DNA of 64,000 bases from positions 1,612,001 through 1,676,000 of the forward strand of contig NZ_PEGF01000001.1 of assembly GCF_002742635.1 (NCBI RefSeq). Direction: 5' to 3'. The notes beneath the pieces are model-generated. The model made no database searches, was not told the DNA's origin, and saw only the letters and a list, made by a program, of their open reading frames with translations. Origin of the DNA: Caulobacter sp. X. Lineage in GTDB: Bacteria > Pseudomonadota > Alphaproteobacteria > Caulobacterales > Caulobacteraceae. Of this stretch, positions 7,834-19,836 are shown piece after piece; position 1 is the first letter of the stretch; each line of letters opens with the position of its first letter. Made by a program: the position numbers and the translations under genes.

Positions 7834-9270
7834 ATGACCGACACCCTGCGCCACTATATCGGCGGCGAACGCGTCGCGGCCGACGCCCCGGCCGAAAGCC
7901 TGAACCCGTCGAACACCAACGACGTCGTCGCCAAGGTCCCGATGGGCGGCCAGGCCGAGGTCGACGCCGCCGTCGACGCGGCCAAGAAGGCGTTCCCGTC
8001 GTGGTCGGAAGCCTCGCCGGAAGTCCGCTCGGACCTCCTGGACAAGGTCGGCTCGACCATCATCGCCCGCAGCGCCGACATCGGCCGCCTGCTGGCCCGC
8101 GAAGAAGGCAAGACGGTCGCCGAAGGGATCGGCGAGACCGTCCGCGCCGGCCGCATCTTCAAGTACTTCGCCGGCGAGGCCCTGCGCCGCCACGGCCAGA
8201 ACCTTGAAAGCACCCGTCCGGGCGTCGAGGTTCAGACCTACCGCCAGGCCGTCGGCGTCTACGGCCTGATCACCCCCTGGAACTTCCCGATCGCCATCCC
8301 GGCCTGGAAGGCCGCGCCGGCGCTCGCCTTCGGCAACACCGTGGTGATCAAGCCGGCCGGCCCGACCCCGGCCACCGCCAACGTGCTGGCCGACATCATG
8401 CAGGAATGCGGCGCCCCGGCCGGCGTCTTCAACATGCTGTTCGGCCGCGGCTCGATGGGCGACGCGCTGATCAAGCACAAGGACGTGGACGGGATCTCGT
8501 TCACCGGCTCGCAAGGCGTGGGCGCCCAGGTCGCCGCCGCCGCCGTGGCTCGCCAGGCTCGCGTGCAGCTGGAGATGGGCGGCAAGAACCCGCTGATCAT
8601 CCTGGACGACGCCGACCTGGAACGCGCCGTCGCCATCGCCCTGGACGGCTCGTTCTACGCCACCGGCCAGCGCTGCACCGCCAGCTCGCGCCTGATCGTC
8701 CAGGACGGGATCCATGACAAGTTCGTGGCCCTGCTGGCCGAGAAGGTCGCCGCCCTGCGCGTCGGCGACGCCCTCGACCCCAACACCCAGATCGGCCCGG
8801 CCGTCTCCGAAGACCAGATGGAGACGAGCTACAAGTACATCGACATCGCCACCGGCGAAGGCGGTCGCGTCGTCACCGGCGGCGGTCGTCTGAAGCTCGA
8901 CAATCCGGGCTGGTACGTTCAGCCGACCCTGATCGCCGATACGGAAGCCGGGATGCGGATCAACAACGAGGAGGTCTTCGGCCCCGTCGCCTCGACCATC
9001 CGGGTCAAGTCGTACGAAGAGGCCCTGGAGATCGCCAACGGCGTCGAGTTCGGCCTGTCGGCCGGCATCGCCACGACCTCGCTGAAGTACGCCCGCCACT
9101 TCCAGCGTCACGCCAAGGCCGGCATGACCATGGTCAACCTGGCCACGGCCGGCGTCGACTACCACGTGCCGTTCGGCGGCACGAAGAGCAGCTCGTACGG
9201 CGCGCGCGAACAGGGCTTCGCCGCCGTCGAGTTCTTCACCCAGACAAAAACCTCCTACTCGTGGTCGTAA
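7834..9270 (+). CDS. xylA: alpha-ketoglutarate semialdehyde dehydrogenase
   Basis: This 478-residue aldehyde dehydrogenase has the full catalytic set: ITPWNFPIAIPAWK cofactor region, FTGSQGVG (Rossmann glycine motif), general base Glu247 in VQLEMGGKNP, and nucleophile Cys281 in GQRCTASS. It oxidises alpha-ketoglutarate semialdehyde with NAD(P)+ to 2-oxoglutarate, the last step of the Weimberg pathway. It should not be confused with xylose isomerase, which shares the symbol xylA in other bacteria. The ribosome site AAGGAG lies 8 bases before the ATG. xylB begins 5 bases after the stop. Confidence 0.95.
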   Translation: MTDTLRHYIGGERVAADAPAESLNPSNTNDVVAKVPMGGQAEVDAAVDAAKKAFPSWSEASPEVRSDLLDKVGSTIIARSADIGRLLAREEGKTVAEGIGETVRAGRIFKYFAGEALRRHGQNLESTRPGVEVQTYRQAVGVYGLITPWNFPIAIPAWKAAPALAFGNTVVIKPAGPTPATANVLADIMQECGAPAGVFNMLFGRGSMGDALIKHKDVDGISFTGSQGVGAQVAAAAVARQARVQLEMGGKNPLIILDDADLERAVAIALDGSFYATGQRCTASSRLIVQDGIHDKFVALLAEKVAALRVGDALDPNTQIGPAVSEDQMETSYKYIDIATGEGGRVVTGGGRLKLDNPGWYVQPTLIADTEAGMRINNEEVFGPVASTIRVKSYEEALEIANGVEFGLSAGIATTSLKYARHFQRHAKAGMTMVNLATAGVDYHVPFGGTKSSSYGAREQGFAAVEFFTQTKTSYSWS

Positions 9271-9275
9271 GCAGC

Positions 9276-10025
9276 ATGTCCTCAGCCATCTATCCCAGCC
9301 TGAAGGGCAAGCGCGTCGTCATCACCGGCGGCGGCAGCGGCATCGGCGCTGGCCTCGTCGCCGGCTTCGTGCGCCAGGGCGCCGAGGTGATCTTCCTCGA
9401 CATCGTCGACGCGGACTCAGAGGCCCTGGTCGCCGAGCTGTCGAAGGACGCGGCGATCGCGCCGGTCTACAAGCGCTGCGACCTGATGGACATCGACGCG
9501 TTGAAGGCGGTCTTCGCCGAGATCGGCGACGTCGACGTGCTGGTCAACAACGCCGGCAACGACGACCGCCACAGCCTCTCGGACCTGACGCCCGAGTACT
9601 GGGACAACCGCATCGGCGTGAACCTGCGCCACATGGTGTTCGCGGCCCAGGCCGTGGCCGGCGGCATGAAGAAGCGCGGCGGCGGCGCCATCATCAACTT
9701 CGGCTCGATCAGCTGGCACCTGGGCCTGGAGGACCTCGTCCTCTACGAAACCGCCAAGGCCGGCATCGAGGGCATGACCCGGGCTCTGGCCCGCGAACTG
9801 GGCCCCGACGACATCCGCGTCACCTGCGTGGTGCCTGGCAACGTCAAGACCAAGCGTCAGGAGAAGTGGTACACGCCGGAAGGCGAGGCCGAGATCGTCA
9901 AGGCCCAGTGCCTGAAGGGCCGCATCCTGCCGGATCACGTCGCCTCGCTGGTGCTGTTCCTGGCCTCGGACGACGCCTCGCTCTGCACCGGTCACGAGTA
10001 CTGGATCGACGCCGGCTGGCGTTGA
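9276..10025 (+). CDS. xylB: D-xylose 1-dehydrogenase (SDR family)
   Basis: This 249-residue short-chain dehydrogenase has the NAD-binding motif TGGGSGIG (residues 17-24), NNAGN at 91-95, and the catalytic Ser144, Tyr157 and Lys161 (YETAK). It oxidises D-xylose to D-xylonolactone with NAD+, the first step of the pathway. The ending TGHEYWIDAGWR is characteristic of Caulobacter XylB. The ATG at 9276 (MSSAIYPSLKGK) was preferred over a GTG 15 bases upstream that would overlap xylA, because it matches the known protein's start. Confidence 0.95.
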   Translation: MSSAIYPSLKGKRVVITGGGSGIGAGLVAGFVRQGAEVIFLDIVDADSEALVAELSKDAAIAPVYKRCDLMDIDALKAVFAEIGDVDVLVNNAGNDDRHSLSDLTPEYWDNRIGVNLRHMVFAAQAVAGGMKKRGGGAIINFGSISWHLGLEDLVLYETAKAGIEGMTRALARELGPDDIRVTCVVPGNVKTKRQEKWYTPEGEAEIVKAQCLKGRILPDHVASLVLFLASDDASLCTGHEYWIDAGWR

Positions 10026-10026
10026 C

Positions 10027-12793
<2,767 letters not shown>

Positions 12794-12805
12794 CACGGAC
12801 CAGCA

Positions 12806-12834
12806 AGCCCTCGGAGCGATCCGGGGGCTTTCTT
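12806..12834 (+). terminator. Rho-independent terminator of the xyl operon
   Basis: AGCCCTCGG (12806-12814) pairs with CCGGGGGCT (12821-12829) with one G-U pair and a 6-base loop, followed by TTCTT. It ends the xylXABCD message just after xylD. Confidence 0.8.
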
Positions 12835-12892
12835 CCTGGGCTCTGGTCTTGGCGCGAACGGCTTGCCAGGATGCCGCCCGGAGGACGCCGCC

Positions 12893-13762
12893 TTGCAAGA
12901 CTTCGAACCGCTCTTCGTCGCCGCCCAGCAGGCCAGGGCCGCCGGCCATCCCGACCAGGCTCGCGACCTCTACGCCAAGGCCGCTCAGAAGGCGCGGGAC
13001 GTGAGCGCCGCCGTTCCCCTGGCCCACGCCCTGCGCCACCTCTCGGACCTGGATCGCGAGGCCGGACAGCCGCGGCCGGCGCTCGCCGCCGCCGACGAGG
13101 CGGTCGCCCTCTATCGCGCCAGCCCGGAAGCCGCCGACCTCGATCTCGCCAACGCCCTGCGGCTCAGCGCCCTGGCGCGCGAAGACCTGGGTCAGACCGC
13201 CACCGACCTCTGGCGCGAGGCCGGGGCGCTCTACATGGACGCGGACGTCCAGGCAGGGGTGGAAGAGGCCCAGCGCCGGCTGAACCTGGCGACCCGCGCC
13301 GCCGAGGCGGAGGACCTGGAGCCGCTGGCCCGGCTGTGGCGCCAGGGCTGGCTGGACGCGCACCTCAGCATCGTCCCCGAAGCGCTGATCGCCTTGCGCA
13401 CGCCCGAGAGCTTCGCCGAACGCATGACCGCCGCCCTTCCCCGCGTGCGGGCGCTGGGCCCCGTCGGCGCGCCTCTGGGCTTCCACCTGATCAAGGGCGA
13501 CGAACTGAACCAGTTCTACCTGGCCGCCGAGGCGCGGGGAACGGGCGCGGCCGGCGTGCTGATGGCCGACGCCGAAAGGCGCCTGGCCGAAGTCGGCGTG
13601 ACCACCGCCTGGCTGGCCTGCGCCATCGGCAACGCCCGCGCCGCCCGCTTCTACGAGAAGTCCGGATGGACCCTGGCCCGCGAAGAGGTCGTACCGACCG
13701 AAACCTCGACCGGCCCGTTCCCGCTGAAGGTCTGGCGCTACGAGAAACGGCTGAGCCTTTAA
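12893..13762 (+). CDS. TPR-like domain plus GNAT acetyltransferase
   Basis: This 289-residue protein has an N-terminal alpha-helical repeat region (residues about 5-130: AGHPDQARDLYAKAAQKA, HALRHLSDLDREAGQPRPAL) resembling tetratricopeptide repeats. A GNAT domain follows with LARLWRQGWLDAH, NQFYLAAEARGTGAAGVLM (acetyl-CoA pyrophosphate loop, RGTGAAG) and NARAARFYEKSGW. The TTG at 12893 is chosen because GGAGG lies 8 bases upstream; a TTG 30 bases earlier lacks this. The gene follows the xyl terminator, so it probably has its own promoter. The acetylated substrate is unknown. The lack of spacing to xylE argues against a role in xylose use. Confidence 0.75.
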   Translation: MQDFEPLFVAAQQARAAGHPDQARDLYAKAAQKARDVSAAVPLAHALRHLSDLDREAGQPRPALAAADEAVALYRASPEAADLDLANALRLSALAREDLGQTATDLWREAGALYMDADVQAGVEEAQRRLNLATRAAEAEDLEPLARLWRQGWLDAHLSIVPEALIALRTPESFAERMTAALPRVRALGPVGAPLGFHLIKGDELNQFYLAAEARGTGAAGVLMADAERRLAEVGVTTAWLACAIGNARAARFYEKSGWTLAREEVVPTETSTGPFPLKVWRYEKRLSL

Positions 13763-13916
13763 ACCGCGCCCGTCTGGATGCGCCTCGGGACTGCCTCGCA
13801 ACTTACGAAAGTCTCCGCATGCGCGGTCTCGCGTCTGCGCGCCGCTCTGCTATCCATGCCGTCGGAGGTGAGTCCCACGCGCGAGCAAATGGTCGGCAGA
13901 ACCTGCGCTTGCGCGC

Positions 13917-13930
13917 TGATACCGGTAACA
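13917..13930. promoter_or_regulatory. candidate LacI-type operator upstream of xylE
   Basis: TGATACCGGTAACA is a 14-base near-palindrome with a CCGG centre, resembling LacI-family sugar operators. It lies 82 bases before the xylE start. Its centre differs from the GCGC centre of the xylX operator, so another repressor or a variant site is possible. Confidence 0.5.
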
Positions 13931-14011
13931 CTAAGGTCGCGCCAACCAGAGGCCCCTTAAGGGGTCGTAGGGGCGTCAACGGGCCGAAGAAGGCTCAATG
14001 GGAGGAAACCT

Positions 14012-15448
14012 GTGGCAAGTGTATCCAACGCCGGCCCCAGCGCGGGCATGAGCGCTGACGGGGCGAAGGTGAACATGGCCTTCGTCGCCGCGATCGTCGC
14101 CGTCGCCACGATCGGCGGCTTCATGTTCGGCTACGACAGCGGCGTCATCAACGGCACTCAGACCGGCCTGAAGGCCGCGTTCAACCTGACCGAAGCGGGC
14201 GAGGGCCTCAATGTGGCCGCCATCCTGCTCGGCTGCGCTTTCGGCGCCTTCGCGGCCGGCCGCCTGGCCGACGTGTGGGGCCGCCGCACGGTCATGATCA
14301 TCTCGGCCCTGCTGTTCGTGATCAGCGCCCTGGGCACCGGCGCGGCGCACACCTCGCTGGTCTTCGTGATCTTCCGCCTGATCGGCGGCCTGGGCGTCGG
14401 CGCCGCCTCGGTGCTGTGCCCGGTCTACATCTCGGAAGTCACGCCCGCGAACATCCGCGGCCGCCTGTCGTCCGTGCAGCAGATCATGATCATCACCGGC
14501 CTGACGGGCGCCTTCCTGGCGAACTACGCCCTGGCCCACACCGCCGGCAGCTCGACCGCCGAGTTCTGGCTGGGCCTGCCGGCCTGGCGCTGGATGTTCT
14601 GGATGCAGGTCATCCCGGCCGGCGTCTTCTTCCTGTGCCTGCTGGGCATTCCGGAAAGCCCGCGCTACCTGGTCGCCAAGGGCCAGGACGCCAAGGCCGA
14701 AGCCATCCTGTCGCGCCTGTTCGGCGAGGGCCAAGGCGCCAAGAAGGTCGCGGAAATCCGCGCCTCGCTGGCCGCCGACCACCAGCCGAAGTTCTCGGAC
14801 CTGCTGGATCCGGTGACCCGGAAGCTGCGCATCATCCTGTGGGCGGGTCTCGTGCTGGCCGTGTTCCAGCAGCTCGTGGGCATCAACATCGTCTTCTACT
14901 ACGGCTCGGTGCTGTGGCAGTCGGTGGGCTTCACCGAGGACGACAGCCTGAAGATCAACATCCTGTCGGGCTCGCTCTCGATCCTGGCGTGCCTCGCCAC
15001 CATCGCCTTGATCGACCGCATCGGCCGCAAGCCGCTGCTGCTGATCGGCTCGGCCGGCATGGCCGTGACCCTGGGCGTGATGACCTGGTGCTTCTCGACC
15101 GCCACCCTGGTCGACGGCGCCCTGCACCTGGATCCGTCGATCGGCCCGATCGCCCTGGTCGCCGCCAACCTCTACGTGATCTTCTTCAACCTCTCCTGGG
15201 GTCCGGTCATGTGGGTGATGCTGGGCGAGATGTTCCCGAACCAGATGCGCGGCTCGGCCCTGGCCGTCTGCGGCTTCGCCCAGTGGATCGCCAACTTCGC
15301 GATCTCGTTCAGCTTCCCGATCATGAAGAAGGCCAGCCTGCCGGCCACCTACGGCTTCTACGCCGTCTGCGCCCTGGTCTCGTTCTTCCTGGTCCAGAAG
15401 CTGATCCACGAGACCCGCGGTCGCGAACTGGAAGCGATGGAGGGGTAG
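14012..15448 (+). CDS. xylE: xylose/H+ symporter, MFS sugar porter family
   Basis: This 478-residue protein has 12 predicted membrane segments and sugar-porter signatures: GGFMFGYDSGVINGTQTGL in helix 1, GRLADVWGRRTVM after helix 2, RLIGGLGVGAASVL, PESPRYLVAKGQ (PESPR motif) in the central loop, QQLVGINIVFYYG in helix 7 and the RIGRKPLLLIG motif. It imports D-xylose or other monosaccharides with protons. It lies in the same orientation as the xyl operon, after an intervening GNAT gene. Translation starts at GTG 14012 with GGAGGA 9 bases upstream. The gene matches the place and type of the C. crescentus xylose transporter. Confidence 0.9.
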   Translation: MASVSNAGPSAGMSADGAKVNMAFVAAIVAVATIGGFMFGYDSGVINGTQTGLKAAFNLTEAGEGLNVAAILLGCAFGAFAAGRLADVWGRRTVMIISALLFVISALGTGAAHTSLVFVIFRLIGGLGVGAASVLCPVYISEVTPANIRGRLSSVQQIMIITGLTGAFLANYALAHTAGSSTAEFWLGLPAWRWMFWMQVIPAGVFFLCLLGIPESPRYLVAKGQDAKAEAILSRLFGEGQGAKKVAEIRASLAADHQPKFSDLLDPVTRKLRIILWAGLVLAVFQQLVGINIVFYYGSVLWQSVGFTEDDSLKINILSGSLSILACLATIALIDRIGRKPLLLIGSAGMAVTLGVMTWCFSTATLVDGALHLDPSIGPIALVAANLYVIFFNLSWGPVMWVMLGEMFPNQMRGSALAVCGFAQWIANFAISFSFPIMKKASLPATYGFYAVCALVSFFLVQKLIHETRGRELEAMEG

Positions 15449-15463
15449 GAACTCTGACTTCCT

Positions 15464-15573
15464 CCCCGCTATGAGGGGGAGGTGGCCCAGAGGGCCGGAG
15501 GGGGCTAATTCCGCCGACCTCCAGCTCGCCCCCTCAGTCGCTCCGCGACAGCTCCCCCGCATCGCGGGAGAAC
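15464..15573. repeat. GC-rich inverted repeat after xylE
   Basis: CTATGAGGGGGAGGTGGCCC, GGCCGGAGGGGGCT and the opposing CGCCCCCTCAGTCGCTCCG and GCTCCCCCGCATCGCGGGAG make a paired element. It is the variant form of the repeats at 1676 and 4182. Confidence 0.7.
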
Positions 15574-15584
15574 ATCTTCAGAAG

Positions 15585-15618
15585 CGCCCGGAGGCCTCGG
15601 CTTCCGGGCGTTTCTTTT
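15585..15618 (+). terminator. Rho-independent terminator
   Basis: CGCCCGGA (15585-15592) pairs with TCCGGGCG (15603-15610) around a 10-base loop, followed by TTTCTTTT. It ends xylE transcription. Confidence 0.85.
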
Positions 15619-15633
15619 GCGCTCAGTCTCGAA

Positions 15634-15647
15634 TGACACCGGTGGAC
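15634..15647. promoter_or_regulatory. weak LacI-type operator candidate before GH43 gene
   Basis: TGACACCGGTGGAC resembles a CCGG-centred palindrome, with 11 of 14 positions fitting TGACACCGGTGTCA. A better copy lies at 36064-36077. It is 63 bases before the GH43 start. Confidence 0.35.
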
Positions 15648-15709
15648 AAAACCGTGCCGCCCGCTAGCCTGGGCTCAACAAGACAAGTCGCGTTCGGGAG
15701 AGAAACACC

Positions 15710-17329
15710 ATGGCCAACATCAATCGCCGCGGCGCGCTAGGTTCGCTCCTGACCGGCGCCGGCCTGGCCGCCCTGCCCGTTTCGACCGAAGCGGCCCAGA
15801 TGGGAACGCTGCCCGGCAAGCCGAGCGGTGGCCCGACCTGGGCCAAGGGGATCGAGGGCCAGCGCAAGGCGGACCTGGGCGACGGAACCTTCCTCAATCC
15901 GATCCTGGCCGGCGACCATCCCGACCCGTCGATCCTGAAGGACGGCGACGACTACTACATGACCCACAGCTCGTTCGACGCCTATCCGGGCCTGTTGATC
16001 TGGCACAGCCGCGACCTGGTGAACTGGACGCCGGTCACCACGACGCTGAAGACCAATGTCGGCTCGATCTGGGCGCCCGAGCTCTGCAAGCACAAGGGTC
16101 GCTACTACATCTACCTGCCGGCCAAGAAGCCGAACAACAACACCAGCTACGTGATCTGGGCCGACAGGATCGAGGGTCCGTGGTCCGAACCGATCGATCT
16201 GAAGCTGCCCCGCTACATCGACCCCGGCCATATCGTCGACGAGACGGGCCAGCGCTGGCTGTTCCTGTCCGGCGGCGACCGCATCAAGCTGGCGCCCGAC
16301 GGCCTCTCCACCGTCGGCCAGCCCGAGCACGTCTATAACCCGTGGCGCTATCCGGACGACTGGGATGTCGAGGGCTTTTCGCCCGAGGGCCCCAAGGTCA
16401 TGCGCAAGGGCGACTACTTCTACCTGGTCACCGCTGTGGGCGGCACGGCCGGTCCGCCGACCGGCCACATGGTCATCGTCGCCCGCGCCAAGTCGCTGGC
16501 CGGCCCGTGGGAGGACCACCCCCGCAACCCCGTCGTCCGCACTGTCGACAATAGCGAGAAGTGGTGGTCGCGCGGCCACGCAACCCTGGTCGAAGGCCCC
16601 GGCGGCGACTGGTGGACCGTCTATCACGGCTACGAGAACGGCTATTACACCCTGGGCCGCCAGACCTTGCTGGCCCCGGTGACCTGGACCGCCGACGGCT
16701 GGTTCGAGGTCGGCGGCGGCGATCTGTCGAAGCCCATCCCCAAGCCGAAAGGCGGCAAGACCGGCCCGCACGGCATGGCTCTGTCGGACGACTTCACCAC
16801 CGAAAAGTACGGCGTGCAGTGGAACTTCTTCGACCCGCGTCCGGACGAGCACCAGCGCATCACCCGCGCGAACGGCGTCCTGACCCTGAAGGGCGCGGGC
16901 GAAGCGCCGTCGACCGGCGCGCCGCTGATCTTCGTCAACGGCGACCAGGCCTATGAGATCGAGTGCGAGATCGAGGTCGACCCCGACACCCGCGCGGGCC
17001 TGATCCTGTTCTACGACCGCCAGCTCTATTGCGGCCTGGGCTTCGACGACAAGAACTTCGTCACCCACCAGTACGGCATCGAGCGCGGCCGGCCCGCCAA
17101 CCCGCATGGCTCGAAGATGCTGATGCGGCTGCGGAACACCCGCCATATCGTCGCCTTCCACACTAGCGGGGACGGCGGCAAGACCTGGAAACGCTTCGAC
17201 CGTGGCATGGAGGTCAGCGGCTACCACCACAATGTGCGCGGCGGCTTCCTGATGCTGAAACCGGGGATCTACGCGGCGGGCAAGGGCTCGGCGCGGTTCC
17301 GGGGGTTCAAGTACCGGGCGCTGGACTAG
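15710..17329 (+). CDS. glycoside hydrolase family 43 (xylosidase/arabinofuranosidase type)
   Basis: This 539-residue protein has a Tat-like signal (NRRGALGSLLTGAGLAALP) and a five-bladed GH43 domain. The general base Asp is in GDHPDPSIL, the pKa-modulating Asp in RYIDPGHIVDE and the proton donor Glu in DVEGFSPEGPKV. A C-terminal beta-sandwich (from about residue 360, ALSDDFTTEKYGVQWNFFDP) matches the accessory domain of xylan-active GH43 enzymes. It is likely exported folded and cleaves xylose or arabinose from hemicellulose. It sits downstream of xylE and converges with the nuclease gene; their stops overlap on CTAG at 17326-17329. Confidence 0.9.
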   Translation: MANINRRGALGSLLTGAGLAALPVSTEAAQMGTLPGKPSGGPTWAKGIEGQRKADLGDGTFLNPILAGDHPDPSILKDGDDYYMTHSSFDAYPGLLIWHSRDLVNWTPVTTTLKTNVGSIWAPELCKHKGRYYIYLPAKKPNNNTSYVIWADRIEGPWSEPIDLKLPRYIDPGHIVDETGQRWLFLSGGDRIKLAPDGLSTVGQPEHVYNPWRYPDDWDVEGFSPEGPKVMRKGDYFYLVTAVGGTAGPPTGHMVIVARAKSLAGPWEDHPRNPVVRTVDNSEKWWSRGHATLVEGPGGDWWTVYHGYENGYYTLGRQTLLAPVTWTADGWFEVGGGDLSKPIPKPKGGKTGPHGMALSDDFTTEKYGVQWNFFDPRPDEHQRITRANGVLTLKGAGEAPSTGAPLIFVNGDQAYEIECEIEVDPDTRAGLILFYDRQLYCGLGFDDKNFVTHQYGIERGRPANPHGSKMLMRLRNTRHIVAFHTSGDGGKTWKRFDRGMEVSGYHHNVRGGFLMLKPGIYAAGKGSARFRGFKYRALD

Positions 17330-18918
17330 CCCCGATACGCCTCCAGCGCCGCCTGCAGCACATGCAGCATCCGCTCGCGGTCGGCGTCGTCGGGGGCGGC
17401 TTTCAGGGCCTCGCCCAGGGCCAGCTGGAAGGCGGCGCGCTGGTTGTGCCAGTCGAGCGAGCCGGCCGCGCGCGGCGGCAGGCGCGGCGGCGCCTGGTCG
17501 GCCAGGGTCGCGGGGCCCTCGCCCACCAGGAAGGTCTCGTCCAGCGCGGGGACCAGCAGGCGGTCCTCGGCGAAGCCCGCCTCGGCCAGTCGGCGCTTGA
17601 GACCCTGGGCCGCGTCGGGCTCGCCGTGGGCGATGAACACCGAGCCGGCCACCGGCGTCCTCGCTTTCGCCCAGCGCACCAGCCCCGAAGCGTCGGCGTG
17701 GCCGGAATAGGCGTCCAACTGGCGGATGCGCGCCCGCACCCGCACCTCGTCGCCCCGGATCGAGACGCGCGGCGCGCCCTCGGCCAAAAGGCGTCCCAGG
17801 GTGCCGGTGGCCTGGTAGCCGCACAACAGCACCGTCGCCTCCTTGCGCCACAGCAGCCGCTTGAGGTGCTTGCGCACGCGGCCGGCGTCGCACATGCCGC
17901 TGGCCGCCAGGATGATGTGCCAGCCGTCGAGGCGATCCAGCCCATCGCTCTCGGCCGGCGAACTCAGGAAGCGCAGATGGTTCGAGGGCCTTAGCGCCTC
18001 GAACGGGTTGGACTGCAAGCCCGGCCGCCAGCCGCGCGCCTGGAACACCTTCGTCGCCTCGATGGCCAGCGGCGAGTCCAGGAAAACGTCGGCTTTCGGA
18101 ACCTCGCCGGCGTCCATCAACTCCAGAAGGTCGACCAGCAGCTCCTGGCTGCGCTCGACCGCGAAGGCTGGGATCAGCAGCGGGCCGCCGGCTTCATGCG
18201 CGGCCCGCACCTCCTCGGCCAGTTGCTGGCGGCGCGAGGCGCTGTCGAAGCCGGTGCGCTCGCGATCGCCATAGGTCGACTCGATGATCAGGTGATCGAC
18301 GCCCGCCGGCGCGTCGGGATCATCCATGAATGGACTGCCGCCAGGCCCCAGGTCGCCGGAGAACAGCAGGGTCTTGGTCTGGCCAGGCGCGCCGACCTCG
18401 ACCGCGATCGAGGCCGAGCCCAGCATGTGACCGGCGGGGTGCCAGGTGGCGGTGATCCCCTCGGCGATCGCCACCGGCTCGCCGAGCTTGGCCTTGCGGA
18501 ACTGGGCGGCGACGGCCTTGCCGTCCTCGGCCGTATAGATCGGCTCGACCGGCGGGATGCCGCGCCGCTGGTTGCGGCGATTGAGGCTCTCGACCTCATT
18601 CTCCTGAATGCCGCCGGCGTCGACCAGCATGACCGCGGCCAGGTCGCGCGTGGCGGCCGTGGCGTAGATCGGCCCCTCGAACCCGGCCAGCATCAGCTTG
18701 GGCAGCAGGCCCGAGTGGTCGATATGGGCGTGGGTCAGCAGGACCGCGTCGACCTTGCCGACATCGAACGGAAACGGCTGGTAGTTCAGCGCCTTCAGCG
18801 TCTTGGAGCCCTGGAACATGCCGCAGTCGATCAGCACCGTGGCGTGCTCGGTGACGAGACGAGCGCAAAAGCCGGTCACGCAACCCGCGGCGCCGTGGAA
18901 GGTCAGGGTCGGGGTCAT
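17326..18918 (-). CDS. MBL/beta-CASP fold RNA/DNA nuclease
   Basis: This 530-residue protein has the metallo-beta-lactamase zinc signature THAHIDH (His63, His65, Asp67, His68), the downstream ligand regions WHPAGHMLGSA and FSGDLG, and the beta-CASP insert with PAFAVERSQELL, LDSPLA and ASGMCDAGRV. The final motif DAYSGHADASGL is the conserved C-terminal His. This is the bacterial YSH1/CPSF73-like exonuclease group that acts on RNA. The ATG at 18918 (TPTLTFHGAAGCVTG) is preferred over an upstream in-frame start because homologues begin there. It is a single gene with a convergent neighbour on the left. Confidence 0.9.
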   Translation of the reverse strand: MTPTLTFHGAAGCVTGFCARLVTEHATVLIDCGMFQGSKTLKALNYQPFPFDVGKVDAVLLTHAHIDHSGLLPKLMLAGFEGPIYATAATRDLAAVMLVDAGGIQENEVESLNRRNQRRGIPPVEPIYTAEDGKAVAAQFRKAKLGEPVAIAEGITATWHPAGHMLGSASIAVEVGAPGQTKTLLFSGDLGPGGSPFMDDPDAPAGVDHLIIESTYGDRERTGFDSASRRQQLAEEVRAAHEAGGPLLIPAFAVERSQELLVDLLELMDAGEVPKADVFLDSPLAIEATKVFQARGWRPGLQSNPFEALRPSNHLRFLSSPAESDGLDRLDGWHIILAASGMCDAGRVRKHLKRLLWRKEATVLLCGYQATGTLGRLLAEGAPRVSIRGDEVRVRARIRQLDAYSGHADASGLVRWAKARTPVAGSVFIAHGEPDAAQGLKRRLAEAGFAEDRLLVPALDETFLVGEGPATLADQAPPRLPPRAAGSLDWHNQRAAFQLALGEALKAAPDDADRERMLHVLQAALEAYRG

Positions 18919-19038
18919 CGCAGCGCCATCCACAAGGAAACTGAACAAGGATGAGCGCCCGGGGCGCGTCTTCGCCCTGATCCAGGTCAACCTTGCTGAC
19001 GGATTCCGTCATAGTCTGCGCCTCGACGCAAACCTTGA

Positions 19039-19836
19039 GTGTTCCTCGTGACCGAAGTCCCCCTGCCGACCGACGCCCCCGACAACCACGCCCAACTGAC
19101 CTCGCCGTCCTATCGGCTGGCGGCGCTGGACCAGGATTTCCTGCTGGGCGACTCGATGCGGGGCGTGCGGTTCCTGCTGGAATTCGCCAAGGCCGACGAG
19201 GCCCTGCGCCGCTGGGGCGTGCGCTCGACCGTGGTGGTGTTCGGCAGCGCCCGGACCCGCCAGGACGGCCCGCCCGAGCAGGCGCGCTGGTACGAAGAGG
19301 CCCGGCGCTTTGGCCGCATCGTCTCCGAGCGCGGCGGCGCCAAGATCGAGAACGGCGACCACGTCCGCGACAACGTCATCGCCACCGGCGGCGGCCCCGG
19401 CGCGATGGAGGCCGCCAATCGCGGGGCCTACGAGGCGGGCGCCCCGACGATCGGCTTCAACATCACCCTGCCGCGCGAGCAGACGCCCAATCCGTATTGC
19501 ACGCCGGAGCTGACCTTCCGCTTCCACTACTTCGCCATGCGCAAGATGCACCTGGCGATGCGGGCCAACGCCCTGGTGGTGTTCCCCGGCGGCTTTGGCA
19601 CCTTCGACGAGCTGTTCGAGATCCTGACCCTGCGCCAGACCGACAAGGCGCCGCCGATCCCGATCGTGCTGTTCGACGAGGCCTATTGGCGCTCGATCAT
19701 CAATTTCGAGGCCCTGGTCGAGCACGGCATGATCGCCAAGGAAGACCTTGATTTGCTGCACTTCGCCGACGACGCCGAGGAGACCTGGGCAGAACTGGTC
19801 AAGTGCGGGCTGAAGCTGCCGGAGGGAAAGAGCTAG
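19039..19836 (+). CDS. LOG family protein (nucleotide phosphoribohydrolase type)
   Basis: This 265-residue protein has the Lysine Decarboxylase-like fold motifs GGGPGAMEAANRGA (117-130) and PGGFGTFDE (183-191), the LOG signature. LOG enzymes release bases from nucleoside monophosphates (cytokinin activation in plants; nucleotide cleanup in bacteria); it is not a lysine decarboxylase. An extended N-terminus of about 55 residues fits the longer bacterial group. GTG at 19039 is used; another GTG 9 bases later is possible. The stop overlaps the acyltransferase stop on CTAG. Confidence 0.85.
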   Translation: MFLVTEVPLPTDAPDNHAQLTSPSYRLAALDQDFLLGDSMRGVRFLLEFAKADEALRRWGVRSTVVVFGSARTRQDGPPEQARWYEEARRFGRIVSERGGAKIENGDHVRDNVIATGGGPGAMEAANRGAYEAGAPTIGFNITLPREQTPNPYCTPELTFRFHYFAMRKMHLAMRANALVVFPGGFGTFDELFEILTLRQTDKAPPIPIVLFDEAYWRSIINFEALVEHGMIAKEDLDLLHFADDAEETWAELVKCGLKLPEGKS